Positions 53,975 through 62,503 of a stretch of DNA of 62,953 nucleotides are shown here, piece after piece. The stretch covers positions 1-62,953 of the forward strand of contig DASYSS010000014.1 in NCBI GenBank assembly GCA_036003045.1, in the 5' to 3' direction. The notes under the pieces are model-generated. The model was not told where the DNA came from, made no database searches, and was given only the letters and a program-made list of their open reading frames with translations. Position 1 is the first letter of the stretch; each line of letters opens with the position of its first letter. A program made the position numbers and the translations under genes. The DNA is from Gemmatimonadaceae bacterium (GTDB lineage Bacteria; Gemmatimonadota; Gemmatimonadetes; Gemmatimonadales; Gemmatimonadaceae).

Positions 53975-56142
53975 GCCCAGGCCGCGCCCGACAACTCGTT
54001 CACGACGGACGCGCGCAGCGCGTCGATGACGGACTCGCCGACGTCCGTGCGCCAGGGCGGCGTCGCGAGCACTCCGCGCGCCCATTCGCCGCGCATGCTC
54101 GACGGATAGTACCGCGCGCGCCGGATCGCCGCGCCACGCGCGCGCGCGTCGATCGCGAGCGAAAGCAGCCGGTCGCGCGCGGCCGCTTCGGGCGACTTGC
54201 CGGTCGGGCAGAGCGCGGTCGACGCGGGGCCGAGCATCGAGGCGTTCGCCTGCGTGTTCGGCGAGCGCCCGAGTTGCTGCCACACGATTCGCCAGGACAC
54301 CGGCGTGTCGAGCACCCGGCGCACGAGCAGCGTCGGATCGATGACGGCGGGATCGGACCACTGCGATTCGAACGCATCGCGCGCGGAGTCCGGAATGAAC
54401 GTCATCTGCGCCAGAGCGCCGAGCAGCGATTCCGCGCCTGCCGTTCCGACGATCGCCGGTGCGCCGGCGGCGTAACCCGGCAGCATAGGGTCCTGCACCG
54501 CCGTGAGAAAGCCGTTCGACCGCCCCTGCGCGGCGAGCGTCGACGACACGAACCAGTCCACGCTCCGAGCGAACAGCTCCGCGGGGCGATCGTTGTGCGA
54601 CGGCGCGCTCGGCCCGCCGCCGCCGAGACCGCGAATCACGCGAGCTTCGGCGAGGCCGCGCACCGATTCGGCGAGCGCGCCGTGTCGATCCTCCATCGCT
54701 CGATCGGTGCTGTACCCGCGGCCGTTGGCGTACATCCGGCGAGCGGTCTGCCAGTCGAGGTCGTGCGAGAGCTCATGCGCGATCGTCCCCGCGGACGACG
54801 CGATCGACAGCTGGATCGTGCGCGTGCGCGGGTCGTGCATCGCGAGCGCCGAGTCGGGGAGCGTCTGATTGCCGAACTGCACGTGCAGGCCGGCGAACGA
54901 CACCGCCGGGAAAACGCGGCGCATGTCCTGAAGTGCGGTCTGGAGCGAGCCGAGGTAGTACGGACGCCACGCGCGCGGCACGTCGCGTCCGAACGTGATC
55001 GACGCGAGCTCGAACTCGTCAGCCAGCTCCGCGGAGCTGACGGTCGAGTCGCCGGGCAACCACGGACGCTCCTGCGCGTAGGCGCGTAGCGCGACGGCGT
55101 CGGAGAGCAGCGAGCGCGCCGCCACGCGATGCACGGAGTCGGATGCTTGCGGCGCCACGTCGTACGCCGCGGCGAGCGTCTCTTCGTTCGTCGCCGGCTG
55201 CGCGCGCTCGTTGCGAAGACGAGAAGCGACGACGATCGGCGCCGAAGGCGGGAGGTCGGCTCCGAGCTCACTCGCCCGATTGGCGAAGTGACGTCCGAGC
55301 AGCGGCTGCGTCGCGCGCTGAGCGAGTCGTGGCGCCGGCGTCCTCTCGAGCGTGTCGAGGGCGCGCACGAGCGCCGGTACGGCATTCATCGCTTCGGTAC
55401 GCAGGTCGGCGTCGAGCGGCTCGGCGGCGGGGCGTTCGACGCGGAAGGCTGTAGCTTCACGGCGGTCCTCGAGAAGCGAGAGGACATCGCGGTTCTCGGG
55501 ATCGCGCAGCGCGTCGGCAAACAGGTCGTCGAGGTCGCGCTGGGCGAGCACACGATCGCGGACGAGGGCCGCCGCTTCCGTGGCAACACCCACGGCCGGC
55601 GAGGCCACCGCCGCCTTCCCCGCGCTGATCATGTACGCGAGGCGTACGGCCAGCTCACCCGCGCGCGGGTCAGATGCCGATTCGACTGCCCGCTCGATGA
55701 GCGCGAGCTGCTGCGAGCCCGTCGCGCCGTGTCCGTCCGCGTCCCAAGGTCCGAGACCGTCGAGCGCCGCGGAGTCCACGACGTACGCGTCACCGCGGCG
55801 TAGCCGCCCCAACAGCGCCCACACGACGCTTGTCCGAAGCGCAGGGTCGGCATCGAGGCGTGGATCGTCCAACGCCTGATCCACGAGGCGAAATGGGCTG
55901 CCGAGGCCGAGCCGTAGACGCTCCAGGTAGTTGAGGCTGACCGTGAGCGCGTCGCCGCGAGCGCCACGGGGGCTCGCGTTTCGCGCGAGCACGATCGTGG
56001 AATCGAAGTACGACGTCGACCTCATGAGTTGCGAGGCGGCGTCGGCATCGATGGAGGGCCGCTGGTGCATCGCGCCGAGAATGAGGGCGGCGACGAACAG
56101 AGCGGCCGTGACGAGGAGAGAAAAGCGGCGAACTACGTCCAT
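53902..56142 (-). CDS. Membrane-anchored putative metallopeptidase (HExxH)
   Basis: A 746-residue protein. An N-terminal transmembrane helix (FSLLVTAALFVAALILGAM) would anchor it. The body is mostly Ala-rich helices. At about residue 455 stands AHELSHDLDWQTARRMY, which fits the zinc-binding HExxH motif, preceded by TIQLSIASSAGTI. A possible third ligand lies further on (ELFARSVDWF, a common pattern in zincins with E after about 75 residues). I do not recognise the family and catalysis is not proven. Its 3-prime end overlaps the DUF421 gene by 73 bases. Confidence 0.6.
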   Translation of the reverse strand: MDVVRRFSLLVTAALFVAALILGAMHQRPSIDADAASQLMRSTSYFDSTIVLARNASPRGARGDALTVSLNYLERLRLGLGSPFRLVDQALDDPRLDADPALRTSVVWALLGRLRRGDAYVVDSAALDGLGPWDADGHGATGSQQLALIERAVESASDPRAGELAVRLAYMISAGKAAVASPAVGVATEAAALVRDRVLAQRDLDDLFADALRDPENRDVLSLLEDRREATAFRVERPAAEPLDADLRTEAMNAVPALVRALDTLERTPAPRLAQRATQPLLGRHFANRASELGADLPPSAPIVVASRLRNERAQPATNEETLAAAYDVAPQASDSVHRVAARSLLSDAVALRAYAQERPWLPGDSTVSSAELADEFELASITFGRDVPRAWRPYYLGSLQTALQDMRRVFPAVSFAGLHVQFGNQTLPDSALAMHDPRTRTIQLSIASSAGTIAHELSHDLDWQTARRMYANGRGYSTDRAMEDRHGALAESVRGLAEARVIRGLGGGGPSAPSHNDRPAELFARSVDWFVSSTLAAQGRSNGFLTAVQDPMLPGYAAGAPAIVGTAGAESLLGALAQMTFIPDSARDAFESQWSDPAVIDPTLLVRRVLDTPVSWRIVWQQLGRSPNTQANASMLGPASTALCPTGKSPEAAARDRLLSLAIDARARGAAIRRARYYPSSMRGEWARGVLATPPWRTDVGESVIDALRASVVNELSGAAWAQGVVPVVPAIFRSSAASCSTIAR

Positions 56143-56210
56143 CGTTTGTTCGTACCCATGGCGGGCCGTCGGGTTGCCGAACCACTCGGCGCCCCGTCTA
56201 TCCTACTACC

Positions 56211-57284
56211 GTGCACCTCTACTACATGACTAAACCGCTCGACAGGTGGACAGGTAGACGGGTGGACAGGTTCTGTCCGCTCGTCCGCCGACTGGTTCGA
56301 TTCACGCTCGCGGCTGGGTTCGCGCTGGGTGGATCTCGCGTCGCCGCTCAGACCCCACGTCTTACAATGGAGCCGCGCCGCCCGAATGGTGGGACACTTA
56401 CTCGCTTGACGATCGACCGACTCGACGGGCACGCCGACTCGGTGGTGTCGGTCGCCGGCGAGATGGCCGGCGAGCCGCTGCACTTCCTCGACGCCGGCAC
56501 GGACAAGCTCGAAGCGCTCGGGGCCATTCCGGTCGAGGTGTCGGACTCGGTCGTGGCGAATGTGGTCATCGGGCGCGCGTCCGGGAAGGCCGACACTCTC
56601 CGGCTCAAGCTCCCGTACCCGCACCAGGCTCCGCCGCCGTCGGCGATGGGCTCTCGCGGCAAGGCCAAGGGTGCGAGCCGTCTCAGGGTCGACCGTCGTT
56701 TCACCGCACGCCCAGACTCCGCGACCGAGGCGCGCGTCGAGCATGAGAACGAGCTCGCGCGCGAGGTCGGTCGCAAGGCGCAGGAAACGCCCGCGCTCTG
56801 GCAGGCGCCCTTCACTCGGCCGAGGAGTGCCAAGGTGACGAGCAAATTCGGCAGTGGCCGCGTGTTCAACGGCCGCGTGTCGAGCAGCCACCTCGGCGTC
56901 GACTACCGCGGCGCGATGGGGGATCCGATCTACGCGGCGAACCGCGGCGTCGTGGCTCTGGTGGACACGTTTTTCCTCGCGGGGAACGTCGTGTACATCA
57001 ACCACGGAAACGGGCTCGTGACGGGCTACTTCCATATGAGCCAGCCGGAGGTGGCGATCGGCGACACGGTGGAGAAAGGACAGGAGATCGGGCGGGTCGG
57101 CGCGACCGGGCGTGTGACCGGGCCACACCTGCACTGGAGCGCGCGCTTTGGAGCTTTGACAATCGATCCGGCCGATCTGTTGTCTCTCGGTCCGCCGTTT
57201 GTAACGGCGCCGACATCGAAGGCCGGCGAGCGCTCGACTGCGACCGCCCGTAAGAGTTCCGCGAGGGCGGTCGCCAAGCGCTGA
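56211..57284 (+). CDS. M23-family (LytM) endopeptidase
   Basis: A 357-residue protein. A hydrophobic signal stretch (LVRFTLAAGFALGGSRVAAQ) follows a short N-terminal extension. The M23 domain is at about 205-325: zinc ligands in SHLGVDYRGAMG and GPHLHWSARF, and YINHGNGLVTGYFHMS. It should cleave peptide bridges of peptidoglycan. The first 20 residues are encoded partly by the 8-bp repeat at 56245-56268 (RWTGRRVDR), so the real start may be later; the ATG at 56211 and one at 56226 are both possible. A perfect 11-bp hairpin follows the stop. Confidence 0.85.
   Translation: MHLYYMTKPLDRWTGRRVDRFCPLVRRLVRFTLAAGFALGGSRVAAQTPRLTMEPRRPNGGTLTRLTIDRLDGHADSVVSVAGEMAGEPLHFLDAGTDKLEALGAIPVEVSDSVVANVVIGRASGKADTLRLKLPYPHQAPPPSAMGSRGKAKGASRLRVDRRFTARPDSATEARVEHENELAREVGRKAQETPALWQAPFTRPRSAKVTSKFGSGRVFNGRVSSSHLGVDYRGAMGDPIYAANRGVVALVDTFFLAGNVVYINHGNGLVTGYFHMSQPEVAIGDTVEKGQEIGRVGATGRVTGPHLHWSARFGALTIDPADLLSLGPPFVTAPTSKAGERSTATARKSSARAVAKR
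56245..56268 (+). repeat. 8-bp tandem repeat, GGTGGACA/GGTAGACG x3
   Basis: Three units of the eight-base family lie near the start of the M23 peptidase gene and are read as protein if the ATG at 56211 is used. Confidence 0.85.
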
Positions 57285-57342
57285 GTGACTCCCCGTCGGC
57301 ATTCACGCGCCGAAACGGCCCGAGGGCTTCCGCGCGACCAGT

Positions 57343-57374
57343 GCAATACTGACGATACGGCCGGTCAGTATTGC
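57343..57374 (+). terminator. Perfect 11-bp inverted repeat after the M23 gene
   Basis: GCAATACTGAC (57343-57353) pairs with GTCAGTATTGC (57364-57374) around a ten-base loop, 58 bases after the stop. It is followed by CTTCT. It could be a terminator or the original target flank of the adjoining insertion sequence. Confidence 0.55.
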
Positions 57375-57408
57375 CTTCTATGAGGCCGTTTCTGTCAAGC
57401 GTCCTTCA

Positions 57409-57697
57409 GTGGGTAAAGCAGGTTGCTGAGGCCCGGGCACGGCGGGCCTTTCGCAGTGGTGGTTCCGACGATTCGCGGTTCGCGGTCTCTCAGGGTCGGA
57501 TCGCGCTGCGATCACGACGGCCTTCTATCCGTGCCCGGCAGCGCCGGGACACCAGCTCCAGCATGCGTGGATTGCAGCACCGCGGCGGGACGAGGGTCTC
57601 CTTCTCGGCTACGGGTCGCGTCTGCGACACCCGGCAATACTACGACGGACACTCGTCACCGCGATCATCGTCCCATGTCACGGGAATCAGTCGCGTC
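57409..57697 (-). ncRNA. Candidate bridge RNA region of the IS1111-like element
   Basis: The gap between the transposase stop and the left inverted repeat contains three strong short hairpins: AGGCCCG/CGGGCCT (57429-57449), GATCGC/GCGATC (57499-57513) and CCCGGC/GCCGGG (57534-57548). IS1111-type elements are known to encode a bridge RNA downstream of the transposase. The match here is in position and folding only; no loop could be matched to the target or donor. Confidence 0.45.
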
Positions 57698-58843
57698 CTA
57701 CGCTTTGAGCATCGCGCCCTCCGGCAGTTGATCGAAGGCGACCCAGCGCCACAAGGCGACGAGCAGCTTTCGCGCGAGCGCGACGATGCCGATCCGTCGC
57801 AGCCGTGGGCCGCCGGCGCCGAAACGCCGCTGGTACCATCGACTCAACGCACTCTGCGGCTGATACCGCAGCCAAAACCAGGCGCTTTCGACCGCCAGCG
57901 AGCGCAGACGCGCATTGCCGTGTTTCGCGATCCCGAGCTCGCGGCGCGTGTCGCCGCTTTGCGACGGGGTTGGCGTGAGGCCAAGGAGGCTTCCGACTTG
58001 GCGCCGATTCCGGAATCCGCGCCACGCGAAGAGTTCCGTCGCCCAGACCCATGCGAGCGTCCGCCCCACGGCGCGCAGCTGCGTGAGTTTCCGACTGATG
58101 CACGCGGCGTCATCGTCGGCTGCCATCGCCTGGCGGCGCTCCCGCTCGAGCGCGCGGAGCGCCTCGCCCACGCGCGCTAAGCGCGCCCACTCGTGCGCGC
58201 ATCGCGCCAAACATTGGGGGGGCAGCGCTGACCCATCCCACCGTCGTACTCTCCGCAGCGCGGCGATGACATCCCCGCGCAACCGGACCATCACCCCCTG
58301 ATTTGCGAGAAGTCCCTGCAATCGGTTGCGAAGGCGCGTCTGCTCCTGGATCAACGTCCCGCGTTCTCGCTCGAGGTGCCGCCGATCCTCGTCGACCTCG
58401 CTGGGGACGGTGACGACGTGCCAGACCCGTCGCTCGCCCGCGTGAAAGCGCATCAGCATCTCGACCAGCTTCTCGTTATCGAGCCGGTCCGCCTTCGCCC
58501 GCCGCAGCCGCCGATTCACTTCGATCGAGGCGGCATCGACGACGACATTCGCGATGCGCCGCGCGACGAGCGCGCGATGGAGCCAAAAGCCTTCCCGGCC
58601 CGCCTCGTAGCAACTCACGACCTGCGTGCTTTCGGCCAGCTGCAGCCGGTCCTTGGCGAGGGCAATCTCCGCGTCGAGGCGCTCCAGGTCGCGCGCGCGC
58701 AGCGTGCGATGCCGGGGTCGCGCGCCGAGGCCAGTCGCGAACGCCAGCTTCCACTCTCGCTCGCCGAGCTCGAAGCTCAGATACAGCGGCGCGCGCTCCT
58801 GCGATGTAGCTTCACGCTCACGGCGGGTCGTTACGGTCAGCAT
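57698..58843 (-). CDS. IS110-family (DEDD) transposase
   Basis: A 381-residue protein with AGGAGG before the ATG at 58843. The RuvC-like N-terminal domain starts LYLSFELGEREWKLA, with an acidic residue at the first catalytic position (Glu instead of the usual Asp in YVGIDxSK); AKADRLDNEKLVEML supplies the later acids. The C-terminal Transposase_20 domain holds FRNRRQVGSLLGLTPTPSQSG and LGIAKHGNARLR with the conserved serine region. It acts with a bridge RNA to recombine donor and target DNA. The unusual first acid could reflect subgroup variation. Confidence 0.93.
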   Translation of the reverse strand: MLTVTTRREREATSQERAPLYLSFELGEREWKLAFATGLGARPRHRTLRARDLERLDAEIALAKDRLQLAESTQVVSCYEAGREGFWLHRALVARRIANVVVDAASIEVNRRLRRAKADRLDNEKLVEMLMRFHAGERRVWHVVTVPSEVDEDRRHLERERGTLIQEQTRLRNRLQGLLANQGVMVRLRGDVIAALRRVRRWDGSALPPQCLARCAHEWARLARVGEALRALERERRQAMAADDDAACISRKLTQLRAVGRTLAWVWATELFAWRGFRNRRQVGSLLGLTPTPSQSGDTRRELGIAKHGNARLRSLAVESAWFWLRYQPQSALSRWYQRRFGAGGPRLRRIGIVALARKLLVALWRWVAFDQLPEGAMLKA

Positions 58844-58990
58844 AACTCCTCCTGGATTTGACGGTTCAGAAGGAGCCTAACCGTAGCGGCCCGTCGCTGC
58901 TTTCCAATAAGCACGGACATAGGATCTCGGCTCGCGCTCCAGCCCCCGGGACGTCTCGACGCTGTCTCCTCTTTCCTCAGCGGGCGCCCC

Positions 58991-59327
58991 CTATGGAATG
59001 GCGGACCTGATCGCGTCGACGCTCAGGCCAACTGGCGAGCCGGCGGCCGCACCGATAAGAGCGCCGTAGATGACGAGGAGCGACGGCCCCATCAACGCTT
59101 CATCGTGCGCGCAGCCGCCCTCATGGCAGGCCCCGATGACCCGCCCGGCCGTCCCTCCGACGATGGTGAAGTATGGCCACAGGTGTTTGTGCCGGCCGGT
59201 CGGCGAACCAGCGCTCGCGGTTGGAGCACACTCGGGTTGACGTATCCGGCGACTGCGCGAGCATCGCTCGCGGCAGAATCAGCATGTCACATAAAACGTC
59301 GGCGACTACGAACGGGCGTTTCCACAT
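58991..59327 (-). pseudogene. Decayed paralogue of the glycine-zipper protein
   Basis: From an ATG at 59327 (AGGAG upstream) the frame gives a signal-like start ending AMLAQSPDTSTRV, parallel to AVAQLSDTSRA in the intact neighbour. A different frame then continues HLWPYFTIVGGTAGRVIGAC and ends IGAAAGSPVGLSVDAIRSAIP, matching WPYFTLGGGLIGGGAVAG and AVGTVIGLIVDASRS of the neighbour. So a frameshift and a deletion of about 25 residues have broken this copy. It lies just inside the right flank of the insertion sequence. Confidence 0.65.
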
Positions 59328-59374
59328 CCGGCGTGCTCCTGGCTCGGCGCTGCTGCGCTCGGAGTTGAGACCAC

Positions 59375-59821
59375 CTAAGGCCCCGACGATCTGCTGGCGT
59401 CGACGATCAGGCCGATCACGGTGCCGACGGCCGCTCCGACCGCGGCGCCCGCGGCGACGTAGCCCGGGAGGAAAGACAGAGATCCATCGTCCTGGCAATC
59501 CTGGTGGCAGTTCGCGATGGCGAGTCCCGCGACGGCTCCGCCGCCGATCAGCCCGCCACCGAGGGTGAAATACGGCCAGTAGCGCTTCTCCTCGGCCTGT
59601 CGCTTGAGCGATGCCGTCAGATGCGGCGCGGCCGTCAACTGGCTCGATTGATCCGCCCGCGGCGCGTACTCCGCGTAGAGCGCGAGACGCGAATCAGATG
59701 ATACGGTGCGGGAGTCGAACAATTGCGGCGCGCGGGAAGTGTCCGATAACTGCGCGACTGCATTGTGTGGCAGGAAGCCTGTGCCGACAAGTGTAGCGAC
59801 GATGAAGCTAGGTCCCGACAT
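59375..59821 (-). CDS. Secreted protein with glycine-zipper motif
   Basis: A 148-residue protein from the ATG at 59821. Residues 1-24 form a signal peptide (VATLVGTGFLPHNAVAQ). The C-terminal half has two GxxxG-type hydrophobic stretches (LGGGLIGGGAVAGLAIA and AAGAAVGAAVGTVIGLIV) flanking a pair of Cys (CHQDC). Glycine zippers form oligomers or membrane pores and sit in several outer-membrane lipoproteins. A broken tandem copy follows. No family name can be given. Confidence 0.65.
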   Translation of the reverse strand: MSGPSFIVATLVGTGFLPHNAVAQLSDTSRAPQLFDSRTVSSDSRLALYAEYAPRADQSSQLTAAPHLTASLKRQAEEKRYWPYFTLGGGLIGGGAVAGLAIANCHQDCQDDGSLSFLPGYVAAGAAVGAAVGTVIGLIVDASRSSGP

Positions 59822-60768
59822 CCGCCTTCTCTGCGATCGGCTGCCTACTCAATCGACCTCGACCGGCTTCGGCTCGGGCCAAAACGCTTCTTGAATCAGT
59901 ATTTCACCGATTCGAAGGAAGCAAGCACGAGGCGCTCAAAAGTGCACGCCGGTGCCAAACGATAACGCCGGCGAGCGCAGGTTGGCCGTCCTTCGCGCGA
60001 ACGCGGTTGACGCATTGCAGAACGATTGATGTTCATCTCAACGCGCATCTTCACCGTCGCGATGCACGATTTGCCATCGCTGCGAGCCGGCCGGGTGAGC
60101 GAACCGAGACACTACGCATCACGCTCGACAGACTTATCGCGGTTAACGCGTGACTTATCGCGGTTAACGCGTGACTTCTCGCGCGTCGCGAACGACTTTC
60201 GCGACAGGGGTGGCGACAAACGAACACCGAAGCGCCTCTTGCTGCGTTGGTCAGCGCAGTTGGCCGGGACGGACGCGCAGATGATTCACTCGAATGTTCG
60301 TGTCAACGGAATACGCCCGAGGCTTGGCATTCCGAGCGAGTGGACTTTCCGCCGAATCACGCCTCCCAACTCCCCCAAGAACGCGACTTGCCCTCGCGAG
60401 AAACGACTAGACGTTCGGTGCTGGCCGGCACACGCGCCTGCGCGGCTGTGGTCACCCAATGCCACATCTACACGAAGAACACATAAGAAGCGCAGCACCG
60501 TAGTTAGCGGCGTTGCCCGGTTGCGGAGGGCGCCTGAGCGCGCGTGCCGTCTCCGATCACGGGGGGCGCGTTGTCGAAGCGGACGACGCGTATAGACCTT
60601 CGGCTGCGTCGCCTCGCCGGCACGGGCATGCGAGTGTTGCAGCCAAAGATTCCTTCGATCCGGCCTGGCGACCCCGCCAGATGCACGCACATCCATTTCA
60701 CCGGCACGCATTGCACTTCGGGACGCACGCGCATTCGGCCAGCCCCGCTCCTCCACTCCGAACCGTGT
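59822..60768. other. Gene-poor relic region with a 21-bp tandem repeat
   Basis: No reliable gene is found in these 950 bases. GACTTATCGCGGTTAACGCGT occurs twice head to tail at 60131-60172 with a partial third copy; each unit contains the palindrome GTTAAC within near-symmetric flanks. One plus-strand frame (60026-60595) reads LSRLTRD as a repeat, but its other residues are arginine-rich and I do not count it. Confidence 0.4.
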
Positions 60769-61242
60769 ATGAACGTCCGCCATGTTCGGCTCATGCGCGC
60801 CATCAACGCGCTCGCCGGCATTCTCGACGATCCGCGGTTCCACACTCCGACGATCAAGCCCCTCCGGACGGATCTCGAGCGCCTGGTCGTGCAGCTGCGC
60901 GACCAGATGTCGACGCAGTTGGCCGCGAGCGTTTCGTTGAGCTCCGCCAGCCGTGGCGTGGCCCGCTTGAAGGGCTGATCTGCGGAGGCGGCATCTCCTC
61001 CCGATCTTGCGCGGGCCAAACTGCTGCTCATCGGAAGAACTTCCTGACCGATTGCGAGCAGGCCGCGCGAAGCTCGCGCAATCATCGCCGCTATCGACGC
61101 GCACGTGAACGCGGAACTTCGAGACGACCGCCCGCCGATTGCGAAGTGGTCGATGGCCAAGCGTGTGCCGGCCAGATGGGACGCGCCGGCGAACGCCTCG
61201 AAAGTTGAGGACGCCCGGGTTGTGTCGTCGCCGCGATCTTAG
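60769..61242 (+). pseudogene. Open frame interrupted by two TGA codons
   Basis: From ATG 60769 the frame gives a helical protein (RLMRAINALAGILDDPRFH, LERLVVQLRDQMSTQLAAS). It meets TGA at 60976 and continues in the same frame with PPDLARAKLLLIGRTS, TGA at 61045, then REARAIIAAIDAHVNAELRD and AKWSMAKRVPARWDAP to TAG at 61240. Three coherent pieces in one frame indicate a former gene of about 157 codons with two nonsense changes. I recognise no family. Confidence 0.45.
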
Positions 61243-61288
61243 CCTTTCAAAGCCCGTACGAGAGCGGGGCGCGGTTCGATCCTGCGTG

Positions 61289-62503
61289 TCAGTGCGTTAC
61301 GCCGCGGACACGATCGCGAATCTCTTCCAGGAAAACCTTGAAAGCGCGTTCGGCCTTCGAAATGATCTTTCCGTGAACGACGTACCCGCGGCGCATGCCG
61401 TTGCGTGACGATGCGCCTAAGTCAATCGAGTCGAGCCGCACGGTGACGCGATAGCCAGCAACTTGCGCTCCCGGCAACGTCTGGGAGCCGCCGGCCGCGT
61501 TCGCGGGTTGGAAGCCAACGCTTTCGACGTGTCCCTGGAACCGGTCGACCGGGAGCGCGGCAAACGCTGGGATTTCGATGTCCGCCGTGTCGCCGACGGA
61601 AATGCGATAGACGTCGCGCTCGGACACACCGAGCGTCGCGTGCCAGTGGCTCAGGTCAGCGATGTCGAGAACGGGCTGACCCGCCGCGACCGCGAGACCC
61701 GTCAGCTGGTCTAGTTGGTCCGTGAGCACGACGCCAGACGCTGGGGCCGTGATCCTTAGTCGACGCAAGTGCTCCCGGCTCGTCGTCAATGCCAGGCGCG
61801 CGCGACTCAGCTCCTCTCGCTTGTGCTGGATGTCGAAGGTGTCTAACGCGGCGGTTGAGACTTGCGTCCGAGCATTTGCCAGCGCGGCCTCCGCTGACAT
61901 GAAATCCGCTGACGGTCCGTCGAGCCCGACGTGGATTCGGGAGCCCGAGGCTCGTGCGACGCTGTCCGCGTCGCCGGAGATACCAAAATCGGCCATACGC
62001 TGCCGCAGATCCGTGCGCGCTCGTGCAAGCCGCGCTTCGGCGTCCGCGACGGCGATTCGTGAGCGCTCCAGCTCCACCGGCGCCGATTGAGTGAGGCGGT
62101 CAAGCTCGATCTGCAGAGTGGCGACCTGCGATCCGAGGTCCCGCGCGCTGCTCCAAGCGGCTGTTGAATCGAGCTGTGCGACGACCTGGCCGACCCGCAC
62201 CGTATCGCCGGTATGCACGAACACCCTTGTGAGGACTCCGCCCTCTAACGGACGTGCGGTCCAGACCGCGACCGGTTCGACGATCCCGTCACCGTCGATC
62301 GTGACGCGCATCGTGACGACGACCGATGCTGCCACGGCCACAAGAGCAAGTGCTAACCACAGCCCCAGCGTCATTGAGACCGCATGACGGGTGATCCGCC
62401 ATCCCGGAACGTGGCTGTGATCCGTCGGTGGCAGCGGGGCGATCGTCCGCGACGGGCCGCGGCGGCGCTGCGGAGAGGGGGGCGACACGTGAGGCGCGGT
62501 CAC
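61289..62503 (-). CDS. HlyD-family membrane fusion protein
   Basis: A 404-residue protein from a GTG at 62503 that overlaps the ABC transporter stop (GTGA). After a basic, Pro-rich N-terminus comes one transmembrane helix (SMTLGLWLALALVAVAASVVV). A lipoyl-like half (TARPLEGGVLTRVFVHTGDTV, QLDSTAAW), a coiled-coil pair (RIAVADAEARLARARTDLRQ, REELSRARLALTTSREHL) and the second lipoyl half (RITAPASGVVLTDQ) follow, then the beta-barrel and MPD parts. It links an inner-membrane ABC exporter to the outer membrane or export of a peptide. Typical of type I secretion or bacteriocin-style export. Confidence 0.9.
   Translation of the reverse strand: MTAPHVSPPSPQRRRGPSRTIAPLPPTDHSHVPGWRITRHAVSMTLGLWLALALVAVAASVVVTMRVTIDGDGIVEPVAVWTARPLEGGVLTRVFVHTGDTVRVGQVVAQLDSTAAWSSARDLGSQVATLQIELDRLTQSAPVELERSRIAVADAEARLARARTDLRQRMADFGISGDADSVARASGSRIHVGLDGPSADFMSAEAALANARTQVSTAALDTFDIQHKREELSRARLALTTSREHLRRLRITAPASGVVLTDQLDQLTGLAVAAGQPVLDIADLSHWHATLGVSERDVYRISVGDTADIEIPAFAALPVDRFQGHVESVGFQPANAAGGSQTLPGAQVAGYRVTVRLDSIDLGASSRNGMRRGYVVHGKIISKAERAFKVFLEEIRDRVRGVTH

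Larger units (their letters stand above)
57384..58891 (-). mobile_element. IS110-family insertion sequence, IS1111-like
   Basis: About 1.5 kb holding one DEDD transposase gene. The end regions carry an imperfect inverted pair: GGCCGTTTCTGTCAAGCGTC... (57384-57408) and the matching right end (58868-58891), with about 17 of 25 positions alike. Subterminal inverted repeats of this kind mark the IS1111 subgroup. Non-coding DNA is short before the gene (about 25 bases) but about 290 bases after it. Exact ends, target site and core dinucleotides cannot be fixed from one copy. Confidence 0.65.

Noticed and set aside
60500..60530. Integron attC-like GTTAGC element
   Set aside because: Only a core-like hexamer is present, with no partner core or integrase.
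60976..61047. Selenocysteine at the two TGA codons
   Set aside because: No SECIS-like hairpin or known selenoprotein family could be seen; decay is simpler.
60286..61160. Two minus-strand frames in the relic zone
   Set aside because: Arg/Ser-rich and motif-free; the plus-strand frame is more protein-like even with its stops.
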